Notes: generated by a model from the sequence alone, not told the origin. A DNA stretch of 42,146 nucleotides from Candidatus Makaraimicrobium thalassicum (GCA_003644505.1 QNCM01000011.1:1-42146), one strand, 5' to 3'; positions 7,892-16,844 are shown, numbered from the stretch's first letter. Program-made: numbers and translations.

Positions 7892-9247
7892 ATGATTCCA
7901 AAGACTCTTATCGAAAAGGTGCCCCCGCAGAATATTGAAGCAGAGATTGCGGTTCTGGGGTCGATGCTTCTTGACAGGGAAGCTATTGCCAGGGCCATAG
8001 AACAGCTGGACGAATCCGCGTTTTACCCGAATGCTAACAAAAAAATATTCCAGGCTATTGTCAGGCTTTATGACGACAATGAAGCCGTTGATATTGTCAC
8101 TCTTATCGAAGAACTGAAAAAGAGAAAGATCCTGGACAAGGTAGGGGGCCCGGCCTATATTACGGAACTCGCCAACAGCATTCCTACAGCCGCTAACATA
8201 GACCATTACGCGAAGATAGTCAGGGAGAAACACCTTTTGCGCTGTCTGATCGATACCGCCACACAGATCGTATCGGAGAGTTTCGAAGCCTCCAGTGAAG
8301 TGGCTGAGCTGCTCGACAGGGCCGAGAAGCTGATATTCGACATCACTTCCAGTCAGAAACGCGCGGCACATATTTCCGAAATGAGGGATATCGTCAAGGA
8401 AAGCATCGAGACGATCGACCGTCTGTACCAGAGAAAAGAAAATATCACCGGTATCCCGACAGGGTTCCATGATCTGGACGTAATGACCGCCGGGCTCCAG
8501 AAGTCGGATCTTATCGTACTTGCGGGGCGTCCCTCCATGGGGAAAAGCGCCCTCGCGATCTCCATACTGGAACATGTCGGTGTTCTGAAAAAGATCCCCT
8601 GCGCGTATTTCAGCCTTGAGATGTCGAAAGACCAGCTCGCCCAGAGGATGCTCTGTTCCACGGCGGGTGTCAACGCCCATAAAGTGAGAACGGGATTTTT
8701 TTCGCAGACAGACTGGCCGAAACTCGTAACAGCGGCCGGGGAACTTTCGGAAGCGCCTATCTTCATCGATGATACACCGGCCATATCGGCTCTTGAACTG
8801 AGGGCCAAGGCCAGGAGATTAAAATCCAGGCATGATATTCAGTTTTTGGTCGTAGATTACCTGCAGCTGATGAGAGGAGCGGCCAGGATCGAGAACAGGC
8901 AGCAGGAAATATCGGAAATATCCCGTTCAATGAAAGCCCTGGCGCGCGAATTGAATATCCCCATCATAGCCGTAAGCCAGCTTTCCAGGGCGGTGGAACA
9001 GAGGGCCGATCACCGTCCGCAACTTTCCGACCTCAGGGAGTCAGGAGCAATCGAGCAGGACGCGGATCTGGTCATACTGCTCCTCCGGGAGGACTATTAT
9101 AACCCCACCGAAGAGAACAGGGGCATGACGGAAGTCATAGTGGCGAAGCAGAGACACGGGCCTGTAGGGACGATAAAACTGGCTTTTCTGTCGGAATATA
9201 CAAAGTTCAGCAATTTATCCAGAATAGAAGAGGAAGAAGGTTTTTGA
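7892..9247 (+). CDS. dnaB: Replicative DNA helicase DnaB
   Basis: DnaB is the hexameric ring helicase that unwinds DNA at replication forks. The N-terminal domain (PPQNIEAEIAVLGSMLLDREAIARAIE) and the RecA-like ATPase domain are both complete. Walker A GRPSMGKSALA lies at about 212-222, Walker B FLVVDYLQLM near 318, and AVSQLSRAVEQR with LSDLRESGAIEQDADLV are later helicase motifs. I chose ATG 7892, giving 451 residues, because the family begins right at this point and translation further upstream would run into rplI. No intein interrupts the helicase core. The stop codon overlaps the start of bamA. Confidence 0.95.
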   Translation: MIPKTLIEKVPPQNIEAEIAVLGSMLLDREAIARAIEQLDESAFYPNANKKIFQAIVRLYDDNEAVDIVTLIEELKKRKILDKVGGPAYITELANSIPTAANIDHYAKIVREKHLLRCLIDTATQIVSESFEASSEVAELLDRAEKLIFDITSSQKRAAHISEMRDIVKESIETIDRLYQRKENITGIPTGFHDLDVMTAGLQKSDLIVLAGRPSMGKSALAISILEHVGVLKKIPCAYFSLEMSKDQLAQRMLCSTAGVNAHKVRTGFFSQTDWPKLVTAAGELSEAPIFIDDTPAISALELRAKARRLKSRHDIQFLVVDYLQLMRGAARIENRQQEISEISRSMKALARELNIPIIAVSQLSRAVEQRADHRPQLSDLRESGAIEQDADLVILLLREDYYNPTEENRGMTEVIVAKQRHGPVGTIKLAFLSEYTKFSNLSRIEEEEGF

Positions 9248-11562
9248 TGAGAAGAAGAATATTTTTGTCCGTTTTTGTTCTGATGCTGTTTGCCGCAGGT
9301 TCATGTGCCCCCGCTCAGGCGCAGGAGGGATATTCAGGCGACAAACGTATAATTGACATCCGCGTAAAAGGCAATAAGGCCGTCAGCACGTCCACTATTT
9401 TGAATAAGTTGAAGCTGAAGGCGGGCGACCTATTTGAGGAAAGCGCGCTTAACAAGGAATTAAAACGCCTTTATGCCACGGGATATTTCGGGGACGTATT
9501 CGTCGAAACGGAAGAACGCCCCGAAGGCATAATCGTGATCTTTGCCGTGACCGAAAAACCAACCGTAGAGAAGATCGAATTCCAGGGCAATGTGCGGATT
9601 AAAAAAGGCCGTCTGGCCAAAAAGATATCCGTTAAGGAAGGGGATCTGCTGGACTTCCATCTTCTTTCGCAGGACGTCGGAGAGCTTAGGACCTATTACG
9701 TTGAAGAGGGATACAGCCGTATCGAGATCGATTACAGGATTGATATCGACCCGCAGACAGGCGGGGCTACTGTTGTGTTCCTGATAGACGAGGGATACCC
9801 GCTGAGGATCAAGACCATAGAGGTCGAAGGGAATGAGAACATTCCGGACAATGAGATCAAAAAATACATGGCGACTAAAACAGCATGGTGGTTCATCCAA
9901 AAGGGGGCCTTTGACGAAGAGAAATTCCAGGCGGATCTTGACAGGATCAGGGCCGTTTACCGGAGTAAAGGGTTCCTTGACGCCCGCCTTACAAGCAGAA
10001 TGGATTATGCGCCTGACGGTGAAGATTTGTATCTGACTATTGTGGTGGATGAAGGCAAAGAATACCTGGTAGGAGATATCAAAGTCGAAGGGGAGCTGGC
10101 GTTCCCGGAGAAAGAGGTACGCGGGGAAATAAAGATAAGCTCCGGAGATCCGTTCGATTATGAGAAGATCAAGGAAGATATGGACAGTATCCGCGCGTTC
10201 TACTATGACAGAGGATATATGGACGCGGAGATAGACCTGCGCCACAAGTATAATCCCGATACGGACAGGATGGATCTTATATATGTCCTTAAGGCCCATG
10301 ATGAGATTAGCGTCGGCAAGATCAACATAATAGGGAATACCAGGACCAAGGATAAGGTCATACGGAGAGAACTCAGGGTATATCCGGGGGAAAAATACGA
10401 TGGAAAGAAACTTAAACGCAGCAAGGAACGGATCTACAACCTGGGCTTTTTTGAGGACGTTTATTTCGAGACGGTCCCGGGTGATAGGAAGGACGTCAAG
10501 GACCTGGATATTACCGTGAAGGAGACCAAGACAGGGGAGTTATCCTTCGGGGGCGGCTACAGTTCCGTGGACGCTTTTATAGGGTTTGTCCAGATAAGGC
10601 AGGGCAATTTCGATATCATGAATTTCCCCACTTTTACCGGCAGCGGACAGAGCCTTACAATAAGGGCCGAGGTGGGAAGCGCGAGGACGAATTATCTCCT
10701 GAGCTGGACCGATCCGTGGATATTCGATTATCCGTTCCTGTTCGGTTTTGATTTTTACCGGGAGGAGCATGACAGGTACAGTGATTCCGGGTATGGTTAC
10801 GATGAAAGGCGCACTGGCGGGTCTCTCAGGTTAGGCAAGGAATTAACGGACCAGCTGAGCACCGGTATTGTTTATAACCTCGAGGAGGTCAAGATCTCCG
10901 ATATCCCGGACAATGCCACGACCGCTCTCAGAAAGGAAGAGGGGAAGAACATGATAAGCCGCCTTACCTGGAGCCTGAAACATGATACGAGGGACAACGT
11001 ATATTCACCCACAAAGGGATGGATTTCCGGTGTTTCGCTGGAGAACGCCGGCGGCTTTATAGGCGGGGACAAGGATTTTGTCAAAGGGTATCTGCATGCC
11101 AGTTTTTATTACAGCATTCTTGAGAATATCGTTCTGGAACTGAAGGGACGCAGCGGCCTTGTCGAAAGTTACGGGGATTCCAAAGAAGTCCCCATTTACG
11201 AACGGTTTTTCGCCGGCGGCGCGACGACAATACGGGGATACGGGCAGAGGAGCGTCGGCCCGAGAGACCGGGGCACCAACACCGCGCTTGGCGGGGAAGC
11301 GACGGTCATAGGCAACGCGGAGGTCGTTTTTCCCATATTCAAGAAACTGATAAAAGGGGCGGTTTTCTGCGACGCGGGGAACGTAATGGAAAAATCCAGG
11401 GATTTGTTCAGCGGCACCGGATATAAGATGGGCGCCGGAGTGGGGGTGCGTGTGAAGACCCCTATCGGCCCGGTAAAGCTGGATTACGGGTATCCTCTCA
11501 GCGATAACTATGATGATAAAAAAGAAGGACAGTTTTATTTCAGCGTAAGTCACGGATTTTAA
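9247..11562 (+). CDS. bamA: Outer-membrane protein assembly factor BamA
   Basis: BamA inserts beta-barrel proteins into the outer membrane. The first 25 residues (RRRIFLSVFVLMLFAAGSCAPAQAQ) are a signal peptide with a likely AQA cleavage site. Five POTRA-like repeats follow to about residue 420; they begin IIDIRVKGNKAVSTSTILNKL and recur as VEKIEFQGNVRIKKGRL, IKTIEVEGNENIPDNEI, VGDIKVEGELAFPEKEV and VGKINIIGNTRTKDKVI. The rest is the 16-strand barrel, with the conserved GGATTIRGY motif and a C-terminal aromatic (VSHGF). The ATG at 9247 overlaps the dnaB stop (TGATG); a TTG at 9244 is an alternative. At 771 residues it is near the usual size. The next gene is skp, as in proteobacteria. Confidence 0.96.
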   Translation: MRRRIFLSVFVLMLFAAGSCAPAQAQEGYSGDKRIIDIRVKGNKAVSTSTILNKLKLKAGDLFEESALNKELKRLYATGYFGDVFVETEERPEGIIVIFAVTEKPTVEKIEFQGNVRIKKGRLAKKISVKEGDLLDFHLLSQDVGELRTYYVEEGYSRIEIDYRIDIDPQTGGATVVFLIDEGYPLRIKTIEVEGNENIPDNEIKKYMATKTAWWFIQKGAFDEEKFQADLDRIRAVYRSKGFLDARLTSRMDYAPDGEDLYLTIVVDEGKEYLVGDIKVEGELAFPEKEVRGEIKISSGDPFDYEKIKEDMDSIRAFYYDRGYMDAEIDLRHKYNPDTDRMDLIYVLKAHDEISVGKINIIGNTRTKDKVIRRELRVYPGEKYDGKKLKRSKERIYNLGFFEDVYFETVPGDRKDVKDLDITVKETKTGELSFGGGYSSVDAFIGFVQIRQGNFDIMNFPTFTGSGQSLTIRAEVGSARTNYLLSWTDPWIFDYPFLFGFDFYREEHDRYSDSGYGYDERRTGGSLRLGKELTDQLSTGIVYNLEEVKISDIPDNATTALRKEEGKNMISRLTWSLKHDTRDNVYSPTKGWISGVSLENAGGFIGGDKDFVKGYLHASFYYSILENIVLELKGRSGLVESYGDSKEVPIYERFFAGGATTIRGYGQRSVGPRDRGTNTALGGEATVIGNAEVVFPIFKKLIKGAVFCDAGNVMEKSRDLFSGTGYKMGAGVGVRVKTPIGPVKLDYGYPLSDNYDDKKEGQFYFSVSHGF

Positions 11563-11564
11563 TC

Positions 11565-11612
11565 CCGGTTCCACCCCCGGGGTGGAACCGGCTTCCACCC
11601 CGGGGGTGGAAG
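11565..11612. repeat. Two long GC-rich palindromes (bamA-skp gap)
   Basis: The left palindrome (11565-11591) has 13-bp perfect arms, CCGGTTCCACCCC and GGGGTGGAACCGG, around one central C. The right one (11592-11612) has 10-bp arms, CTTCCACCCC and GGGGTGGAAG, around one central G. They fill almost the whole gap between bamA and the skp ribosome site. No T-run follows, and skp has no obvious promoter of its own, so they probably sit inside an operon transcript. Confidence 0.88.
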
Positions 11613-11637
11613 ATGGAAAAAAGAAAGGAGAAGGGAA

Positions 11638-12147
11638 ATGTTGCGTTCAAGCGGGAAATTGTTCATGGTCCTGGCAACGGTTTTTGTCGTGGTGGGCCTT
11701 CTGGCGCCTTCAGGCTATTCTAAAGGCGGCAAGATGGGGTATGTGGACCTCAGAAGGGCGTTTTACGAGTACGAGAAGACAAAGAGCCTGGAGGCTGAGC
11801 TTACCAGCCTGACCGAGGATAGACAGGGGAAACGCACCGACATGGTCGGGGTGATCACGAAATTAAGAGATGAAGCGGAACTCCTCAAAGGAGACACCAG
11901 GGACAAGAAGCAGGGTGAGATAGATGTCAAACTGGCGGAGCTCCAGGAATTTGACAAGGTGACCAGGCAGGAGCTGCTCAACAAGAAGAACGATATGTTC
12001 CGTGGAGTGATCGATGATATCCAGAAAGTGGTCGAAGATCTGGGTAAAAAAGGTCAGTACGATTATGTCCTTGATTCGCGGAATATCATGTACGCGGACG
12101 AAAAGTTCGATCTTACGGATGAAGTCGTTAAGCGGCTCAATGAGTGA
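11638..12147 (+). CDS. skp: OmpH/Skp-family periplasmic chaperone
   Basis: OmpH/Skp proteins hold unfolded outer-membrane proteins in the periplasm. Residues 1-29 form a signal peptide (basic start, hydrophobic LFMVLATVFVVVGLLAP, cleavage near GYSKG). The mature part starts KMGYVDLRRAFYEYEKTKSLEAEL, the OmpH opening, then runs as a charged coiled coil through about residue 135, and ends in the short strand YDYVLDSRNIMYADEKFDLTDEVVKRL. ATG 11638 follows AAAGGAGAAGGG. Length 169 and position after bamA fit the family. It overlaps lpxC by eight bases. Confidence 0.93.
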   Translation: MLRSSGKLFMVLATVFVVVGLLAPSGYSKGGKMGYVDLRRAFYEYEKTKSLEAELTSLTEDRQGKRTDMVGVITKLRDEAELLKGDTRDKKQGEIDVKLAELQEFDKVTRQELLNKKNDMFRGVIDDIQKVVEDLGKKGQYDYVLDSRNIMYADEKFDLTDEVVKRLNE

Positions 12148-12997
12148 TGAAGGGGGGCAGCGCCGTCAGAGGACTATCAGGGGAGAGGTCCGTTTTTCCG
12201 GCAAAGCTCTCCAGACAGGACAGACGGTCAATGTCGCCTGTAAGCCCGCTGAACCCGGCACCGGTATAGTCTTTAAAAGGACGGATCTTACGGACAGTCC
12301 TGTTTTGCGTCTGGATGATGCCGTGTTCTCAAAGGCTCACGCGAGAAGGAGCACGATAGGCACCGGGGTCCGGGAGATCCAGACGATCGAACATTTTCTT
12401 GCCGCCCTGTGGGCGCTTGAGATCGACAATATCCTGGTTGAGGTGGATGGAGCGGAGCTTCCGGCATTGGACGGAAGCTCCATTGGTTTTTTCAGACCGC
12501 TGAAAGACACCGGATCGATTCCGCAGCCGTTTCCACGCCGGGTCATAAAGATAATGGAAACGGAACGTGTTGAGGAGAACGGCTGTTCGCTTACCGTATC
12601 CCCCGATGACGCTTTCAGTCTTTCTTATCTTATCGAATACGATTGCGCTTCAATAGGCCGTGAGGATTTTGAAATAACGCCGGATCAGGACCTGTTTGAG
12701 AAAGAAATAGCCCCTGCGAGGACGTTTTGCCTCAAAACCGAAGCGGAAGCGCTTTTGCAGGCGGGTCTGGGACAGGGCGCCACTCTTGAGAATACTCTGG
12801 TTCTTGATGATGACGGCCCGGTCGGGACAACCCTGCGGTTTCCGAACGAACCCGTGCGGCATAAGATACTTGATCTGATAGGGGATTTTTACATGCTCGG
12901 GCGTCCGGTCATCGGCAGGGTCAGGGCTGAAAAGTCGGGACACAGGCTTAACGCGGAGATGATCAGGAAGATACACGAGAAATATGTTAAAGAATAA
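12140..12997 (+). CDS. lpxC: UDP-3-O-acyl-N-acetylglucosamine deacetylase
   Basis: LpxC is the zinc enzyme performing the committed step of lipid A synthesis. Zinc ligands are visible as H85 in EHFLAALWALEIDN, H241 and D245 in EPVRHKILDLIGD; the general acid-base H268 lies in KSGHRLN. The start ATG 12140 overlaps skp by eight bases and gives 285 residues, slightly shorter than E. coli. The early GKALQTG segment departs from the common G-x-G-L-H-x-G, with Gln replacing His. It is unfused, unlike the LpxC-FabZ fusion of Bacteroidetes, but is followed directly by fabZ. Confidence 0.95.
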   Translation: MSDEGGQRRQRTIRGEVRFSGKALQTGQTVNVACKPAEPGTGIVFKRTDLTDSPVLRLDDAVFSKAHARRSTIGTGVREIQTIEHFLAALWALEIDNILVEVDGAELPALDGSSIGFFRPLKDTGSIPQPFPRRVIKIMETERVEENGCSLTVSPDDAFSLSYLIEYDCASIGREDFEITPDQDLFEKEIAPARTFCLKTEAEALLQAGLGQGATLENTLVLDDDGPVGTTLRFPNEPVRHKILDLIGDFYMLGRPVIGRVRAEKSGHRLNAEMIRKIHEKYVKE

Positions 12998-13017
12998 CAA
13001 AAGCCGAAGGGGTACTG

Positions 13018-13467
13018 ATGAGTAAGAAGACATTGGACATTAAGAAGGTCATGGAGCTTTTGCCCCACCGATATCCGTTTCTTCTGGTGGACAGGGTCAT
13101 TGATTACGAGCAGGGGAAGTGGATAAACGCGATCAAGAACGTGACGATGAATGAGTTGTTTTTCCAGGGGCATTTTCCCGGCGAGCCGATCATGCCGGGC
13201 GTCCTCATGATCGAAGCGCTCGCGCAGACCGGCGGTATTCTTGCCCTGCTTAACGAAGAAAACAGGGACAAACTGGCCTTTTTCATGACGATCAATAACG
13301 CGAAATTCCGCAGGCCCGTGACTCCCGGAGACCAGATTCTTCTTCACGTAACCGTTGACAAGCTTGTCCGCAGGAATATCGTTCAGACACACGGGGAGGC
13401 AAGCGTGGACGGTAAATGCGTCTGCGAGGCGGACCTGATGTTCAGTCTTGTCGATAAGGAAGGATGA
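13018..13467 (+). CDS. fabZ: 3-hydroxyacyl-ACP dehydratase FabZ
   Basis: FabZ dehydrates beta-hydroxyacyl-ACP in fatty acid elongation and draws on the same hydroxyacyl-ACP pool as lipid A acyltransferases. The hot-dog fold signatures are LLPHRYPFLLVDRV near residue 15 and the active-site FFQGHFPGEPIMPGVLMIEALAQTGG near 45-70, including the catalytic His and Glu. At 149 residues it is standard. The ATG at 13018 follows AAGGGGTACTG. It lies between lpxC and lpxI where lpxA would also be expected. Confidence 0.96.
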   Translation: MSKKTLDIKKVMELLPHRYPFLLVDRVIDYEQGKWINAIKNVTMNELFFQGHFPGEPIMPGVLMIEALAQTGGILALLNEENRDKLAFFMTINNAKFRRPVTPGDQILLHVTVDKLVRRNIVQTHGEASVDGKCVCEADLMFSLVDKEG

Positions 13468-13499
13468 CCCTCAGGCACCAGCCATAAAGGTATATAACT

Positions 13500-14300
13500 A
13501 TGAAAAAAGTAGGGTTGATCGCGGGGGAAGGGACTCTTCCCATGGAGTTTGTCAGGTCAGCCAGGAAGTCGGGCGACACCGTAGTGGTATTCGCCCTCCA
13601 GGGCATGGCTTCGTCGCAGCTTGAGGAAGAGGCCGACAAGGTGTACTGGCTGAAGATCGGCCAGTACAGGAAGTTCGCGTTTTTGTTGATCAAGGAAAGG
13701 ATCCGCCGCATGGCGCTGGTAGGCAAGGTGCGTAAAAATGTCATATATGACGACGGAACTTATGATAAGGAAGCCAGAGCCTCACTGAAAAGCCTGCGGA
13801 ACAAAGAGGACTATTCCATCCTTGAAGAGGTCACCCGGCATCTCGGCCGCTTCGGGGTTGAAGTTATAGACGGGATGCAGTATCTTTCCCACCTTTTGCC
13901 TGATAAGGGTATTTTAAGCCGGGGAACCCCTGATAAACGCGTGGAGGAGGATATCCGGTTCGGGTATGATATCGCCAGGAAGCTGGCAGGGATGGATATC
14001 GGCCAGACAGTGGTCGTCAAGGACAAGACAGTTGTCGCTGTTGAAGCCATGGAAGGGACCGATGCCACGATCGCCAGAGCCGGGGACATAGCCGGGCAAG
14101 GGTGCGTGATGGTAAAGGTAAGCCGCCCCAACCAGGACTTGAGGTGGGATGTCCCCACCGTAGGCCCGGATACCATGACTGGCCTTTCCGCCGGCAGGTT
14201 CAGCGCCCTCGCGATCGAAAGCGGCAAAATGTTCCTTATCGATAAGGAAAAGCTGATAAAGATCGCCGATGCGAATGATATCGTCGTAAAAGTTCTTTAG
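13500..14300 (+). CDS. lpxI: UDP-2,3-diacylglucosamine pyrophosphatase LpxI
   Basis: LpxI (DUF1009) hydrolyses UDP-2,3-diacylglucosamine to lipid X and UMP, replacing LpxH in many non-gammaproteobacterial lineages. The N-terminal GLIAGEGTLPMEFVRSARKSGDTVVVFAL, central LVGKVRK and DGTYDKEA, and C-terminal VVVKDKTVVAVEAMEGTDATIARAG are all LpxI hallmarks. Length 266 is typical. It ends the plus-strand lipid A run; lpxB is convergent on the other strand after a 328-base gap. Confidence 0.93.
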   Translation: MKKVGLIAGEGTLPMEFVRSARKSGDTVVVFALQGMASSQLEEEADKVYWLKIGQYRKFAFLLIKERIRRMALVGKVRKNVIYDDGTYDKEARASLKSLRNKEDYSILEEVTRHLGRFGVEVIDGMQYLSHLLPDKGILSRGTPDKRVEEDIRFGYDIARKLAGMDIGQTVVVKDKTVVAVEAMEGTDATIARAGDIAGQGCVMVKVSRPNQDLRWDVPTVGPDTMTGLSAGRFSALAIESGKMFLIDKEKLIKIADANDIVVKVL

Positions 14301-14628
14301 CACTTATACTGGCAATTCCCGTATACAAATCACTTTAGCCCCATTTTACATCGAAGGTTGCCTGCCAAAATAAAAGTAAAAGTTTAGTCCAAAAATGTAA
14401 TTCAACCGGCGATTGGCCTTCGGGAACCATGCCCGCTCGGGCAGCCTATCCCTGTACAGAACGCTTCAAAACAGCCACTCGATGCGACGATTCAAATGAA
14501 TATTTCTTAGTCTTAGCTATTATCCAAAGTATTGTTATAGAAAAACGGATACCCGTTCCTGGTAGGAATAAGCCTGACCGGGCGTAAGCATCTTTTCTCA
14601 GCTGAACCAGGATATTTACAGCCTTCTT
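14301..14628. other. Convergent intergenic region lpxI / lpxB, no gene recognised
   Basis: This 328-base stretch separates two genes that point at each other. I see only a short hairpin GCCC-GCTC-GGGC near 14431 and no T-run terminator. A minus-strand reading frame stays open for about 55 codons near 14455-14590, but it has no convincing start and its translation resembles no protein I know. Nothing matches tmRNA, SRP RNA or a known riboswitch by eye. Confidence 0.5.
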
Positions 14629-15759
14629 TTAGATTTTGGGTTTTTCGGATATGAAGCGGGTTATTGCTTCGGCGGCTCTTCGGCTGGCGCCTTTTTCCCC
14701 CAGAGCATGCGCGACCTCTTTTAATTCGTCCCTCATTCGCTGCATGCGGGGCCCGTCGTTCATGATCTCCAGGATCTTTCGGGACAGTTTTTCCGGCGTG
14801 GCATTTCCCTGAAGCAGCTCAGGAGCGACCTCTTTCCCGGCTATGATGTTGGTAAGCCCCAGAAAAGGGGTCTTTGCGAAGATGCGGAAAAGGACGTATG
14901 TCAGGATGGCTGCGCGGTATGTGATGACCATCGGTTTTCCCATGATCGCCGTCTCCAGCGTGGCTGTGCCGGAAGTAACAACGGCGAGATCACAGCGGTC
15001 CAGAGCGGCGAATGTGTTATCCGTGACACGGGAGACGGAAAGGCCGCTGTGGCCTGCCAGGGCCGGATCGTACAGGGCTTTGTCGATATTGGAATTTTCC
15101 GCGACGATGAAATGAACGTCTTTTTGCCGTTCATGTATCTTTTCCGCGGTATCCAGCAGGACGGGTAACATGTTCAGTATTTCGCTTTTCCGCGAACCGG
15201 GAAGAAGGGCGATAGTGAACGGTTCACGGGGCTCACGTCTTGCCGGTAAGGGAGCCGTATCCAGTAAAGGATGCCCCACGAACTCGCAATCTACCCCGGC
15301 CTGTTCCAGGAACTCTTTTTCGAACCTGAAGAGCACAAGGATCCTGTCCGTGTAGCTCTTCAGTGATCTTATTCTCCAGCGCCCCCACGCCCAGACCTGG
15401 GGGAGTATGTAATAGACGACCGGTATATTCTCCCGGCGCAGAAATCTGGCTACACTGAGATTAAAACCGGGGTAATCGACCAGGATAGCCAGGCCGGGCC
15501 TTCTTTTCCGTATATTTTCGGCCGTATTTTTATATTGCCTGCGGATCCTGGAGAGATCTTTAACGGCTTCCCACACGCCGACTATGGATAGTTTCCGGAC
15601 GTGTTCGATGAGTTCCGCGCCCTGCCCGGCCATGCAGTCGCCTCCGATGCCCCAGAAGGATGCCTCCGGAAGCAGTTTTTTGAGTTCTTTCAGCAGTTCC
15701 CCGGCGCGCATGTCCCCGGAGGGTTCACCGGTTATGATGAGGATATTCCTGTTCATCAT
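14629..15759 (-). CDS. lpxB: Lipid-A-disaccharide synthase
   Basis: LpxB is a GT19 peripheral membrane glycosyltransferase that joins lipid X to UDP-diacylglucosamine. The opening ILIITGEPSGDMRAGELLKEL, the DYPGFNLSVARFLR segment, YYILPQVWAWGRWR and the later LLPGSRKSEI and TSGTATLETAIMGKPMVITYR are all characteristic. Length 376 is normal. Either of the first two Met codons could start it. It overlaps the oxidoreductase upstream by four bases (ATGA-type), so the two are translationally coupled. It is inverted relative to lpxI and msbA. Confidence 0.96.
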   Translation of the reverse strand: MMNRNILIITGEPSGDMRAGELLKELKKLLPEASFWGIGGDCMAGQGAELIEHVRKLSIVGVWEAVKDLSRIRRQYKNTAENIRKRRPGLAILVDYPGFNLSVARFLRRENIPVVYYILPQVWAWGRWRIRSLKSYTDRILVLFRFEKEFLEQAGVDCEFVGHPLLDTAPLPARREPREPFTIALLPGSRKSEILNMLPVLLDTAEKIHERQKDVHFIVAENSNIDKALYDPALAGHSGLSVSRVTDNTFAALDRCDLAVVTSGTATLETAIMGKPMVITYRAAILTYVLFRIFAKTPFLGLTNIIAGKEVAPELLQGNATPEKLSRKILEIMNDGPRMQRMRDELKEVAHALGEKGASRRAAEAITRFISEKPKI

Positions 15760-16706
15760 AAATATGACTTGTTGCTGTTGATCTTTTCCAGTATGGCCAG
15801 AGCTACCTGAAGGGCCTGCCTGCCTTCCTGCCCCGAGACAACAGGTTTTTTCCTGTTGAGGACACAGTCGATAAAAGATTTAAGCTCGATTTTCAGGGGC
15901 TCCTTTTTCTTGATCCTGATCTTTGTCTTGTTAAGGGTTTTATCAGCCCCCTGAAACAGAAAAGCCTCCTGATGCAGGTAGTCCAGAAGTATGTAAGATT
16001 GTTCCTGGAAGATACGGATCTTGCGTTCTTCCTTTTGGGTCACCCGGCTGGCCGTGATATCCGCTATTACGTCGTTCTGGAAACTCAGACGGACGTTGGC
16101 GAGGTCCTCGTGGTCGGAAACACTGCTTATGCCGACAGCCTCGATATTTCTTACCGTGGAATTCACCAGGCCGAGGATGATATCGATATCGTGGATCATA
16201 AGGTCAAGCACGACGCCCACGTCTTTGATGCGGTTTTTCTTCTTGATAGACCCCAGCCTCTGACATTCAATGAATTTCGGCCCGCGCATCAGAGGTTCTA
16301 CCGCCAGGACGGCTGAATTGAACCTTTCGATATGCCCCACCTGGATTATGAGGTCTTTGTCTTCAGCCAGTTTGATCAGCTCGTCGGCCTCTTCGAGGGT
16401 CCTTGTGATCGGCTTTTCGATCAGGACGTGGACTCCCGCTTTCAGAAAGTCCTTTGCGACCTCATAATGCAGACTGGTGGGGACGGCTATGCTGACCGCA
16501 TCGGCCTTATCGAGGAGGTCGTGGTAATCGGTGAAATAGTTTGTGTTATATTTTTTTGCTGTTTCTTTTGCTACGTCCGCTTTTATATCGCAGATACCGG
16601 ACAGAGAGATATTGGATCTTCTTTCTATTGAGGAATATATCTTAGTATGGAGGGAGCCGAGATGCCCGCCTCCTACAACGGCTATACGAAATTTACTCAT
16701 AGTCAT
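15756..16706 (-). CDS. Gfo/Idh/MocA-family oxidoreductase in lipid A cluster
   Basis: This is a 316-residue NAD(P)-dependent dehydrogenase. The Rossmann motif VVGGGHLGSLH is at residues 10-20, the EKPITRTLEEADEL motif with its conserved Lys lies near 97-110, and GHIERFNSA is near residue 124. The family acts on sugars and related compounds. Coupling to lpxB suggests a lipid A or UDP-sugar substrate. One known precedent is GnnA, which oxidises the 3-hydroxyl of UDP-GlcNAc so that GnnB can aminate it, giving GlcNAc3N-type lipid A. No aminotransferase is nearby, so GnnA function is a hypothesis only. A second Met at codon 3 is an alternative start. Confidence 0.85.
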   Translation of the reverse strand: MTMSKFRIAVVGGGHLGSLHTKIYSSIERRSNISLSGICDIKADVAKETAKKYNTNYFTDYHDLLDKADAVSIAVPTSLHYEVAKDFLKAGVHVLIEKPITRTLEEADELIKLAEDKDLIIQVGHIERFNSAVLAVEPLMRGPKFIECQRLGSIKKKNRIKDVGVVLDLMIHDIDIILGLVNSTVRNIEAVGISSVSDHEDLANVRLSFQNDVIADITASRVTQKEERKIRIFQEQSYILLDYLHQEAFLFQGADKTLNKTKIRIKKKEPLKIELKSFIDCVLNRKKPVVSGQEGRQALQVALAILEKINSNKSYL

Positions 16707-16746
16707 TCCATGCCTTGCCGGATCATTGCACCGGCTTCACCGGAAA

Positions 16747-16775
16747 ATTATATCACTATTGCATATTAAGGGCAA
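16747..16775 (-). promoter_or_regulatory. Promoter for oxidoreductase-lpxB
   Basis: On the minus strand TTGCCC (16770-16775) and a perfect TATAAT (16747-16752) are separated by 17 bp, about 40 bases upstream of the oxidoreductase start. The -35 box overlaps the outer arm of the inverted repeat at 16770-16830. Confidence 0.6.
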
Positions 16776-16830
16776 GAGTATTCAGGGTTCAGGGGTCAGA
16801 GAAGAAACTGTACCCTGAACCCCCTTGCCC
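16770..16830. repeat. Long two-part inverted repeat between divergent genes
   Basis: Outer arms GGGCAAG (16770-16776) and CTTGCCC (16824-16830) enclose inner arms GGGTTCAGGG (16785-16794) and CCCTGAACCC (16813-16822), leaving an 18-base loop. It is immediately followed by the palindrome GCCCTAGGGC (16827-16836). The element lies between divergent promoters, so it may be an operator or a small repeat element. Confidence 0.75.
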
Positions 16831-16844
16831 TAGGGCCGAAGTTC

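Noticed and set aside
7856-8680. Minus-strand open frame opposite dnaB
   Set aside because: Antisense to conserved DnaB domains, with no family resemblance or ribosome site.
14455-14590. Minus-strand frame of about 55 codons in the lpxI/lpxB gap
   Set aside because: No start, no ribosome site and no recognisable family; kept only as a note in the intergenic entry.
16785-16822. Rho-independent terminator
   Set aside because: The inverted repeat has no T-run and lies between two divergent promoters, so an operator or repeat element fits better.
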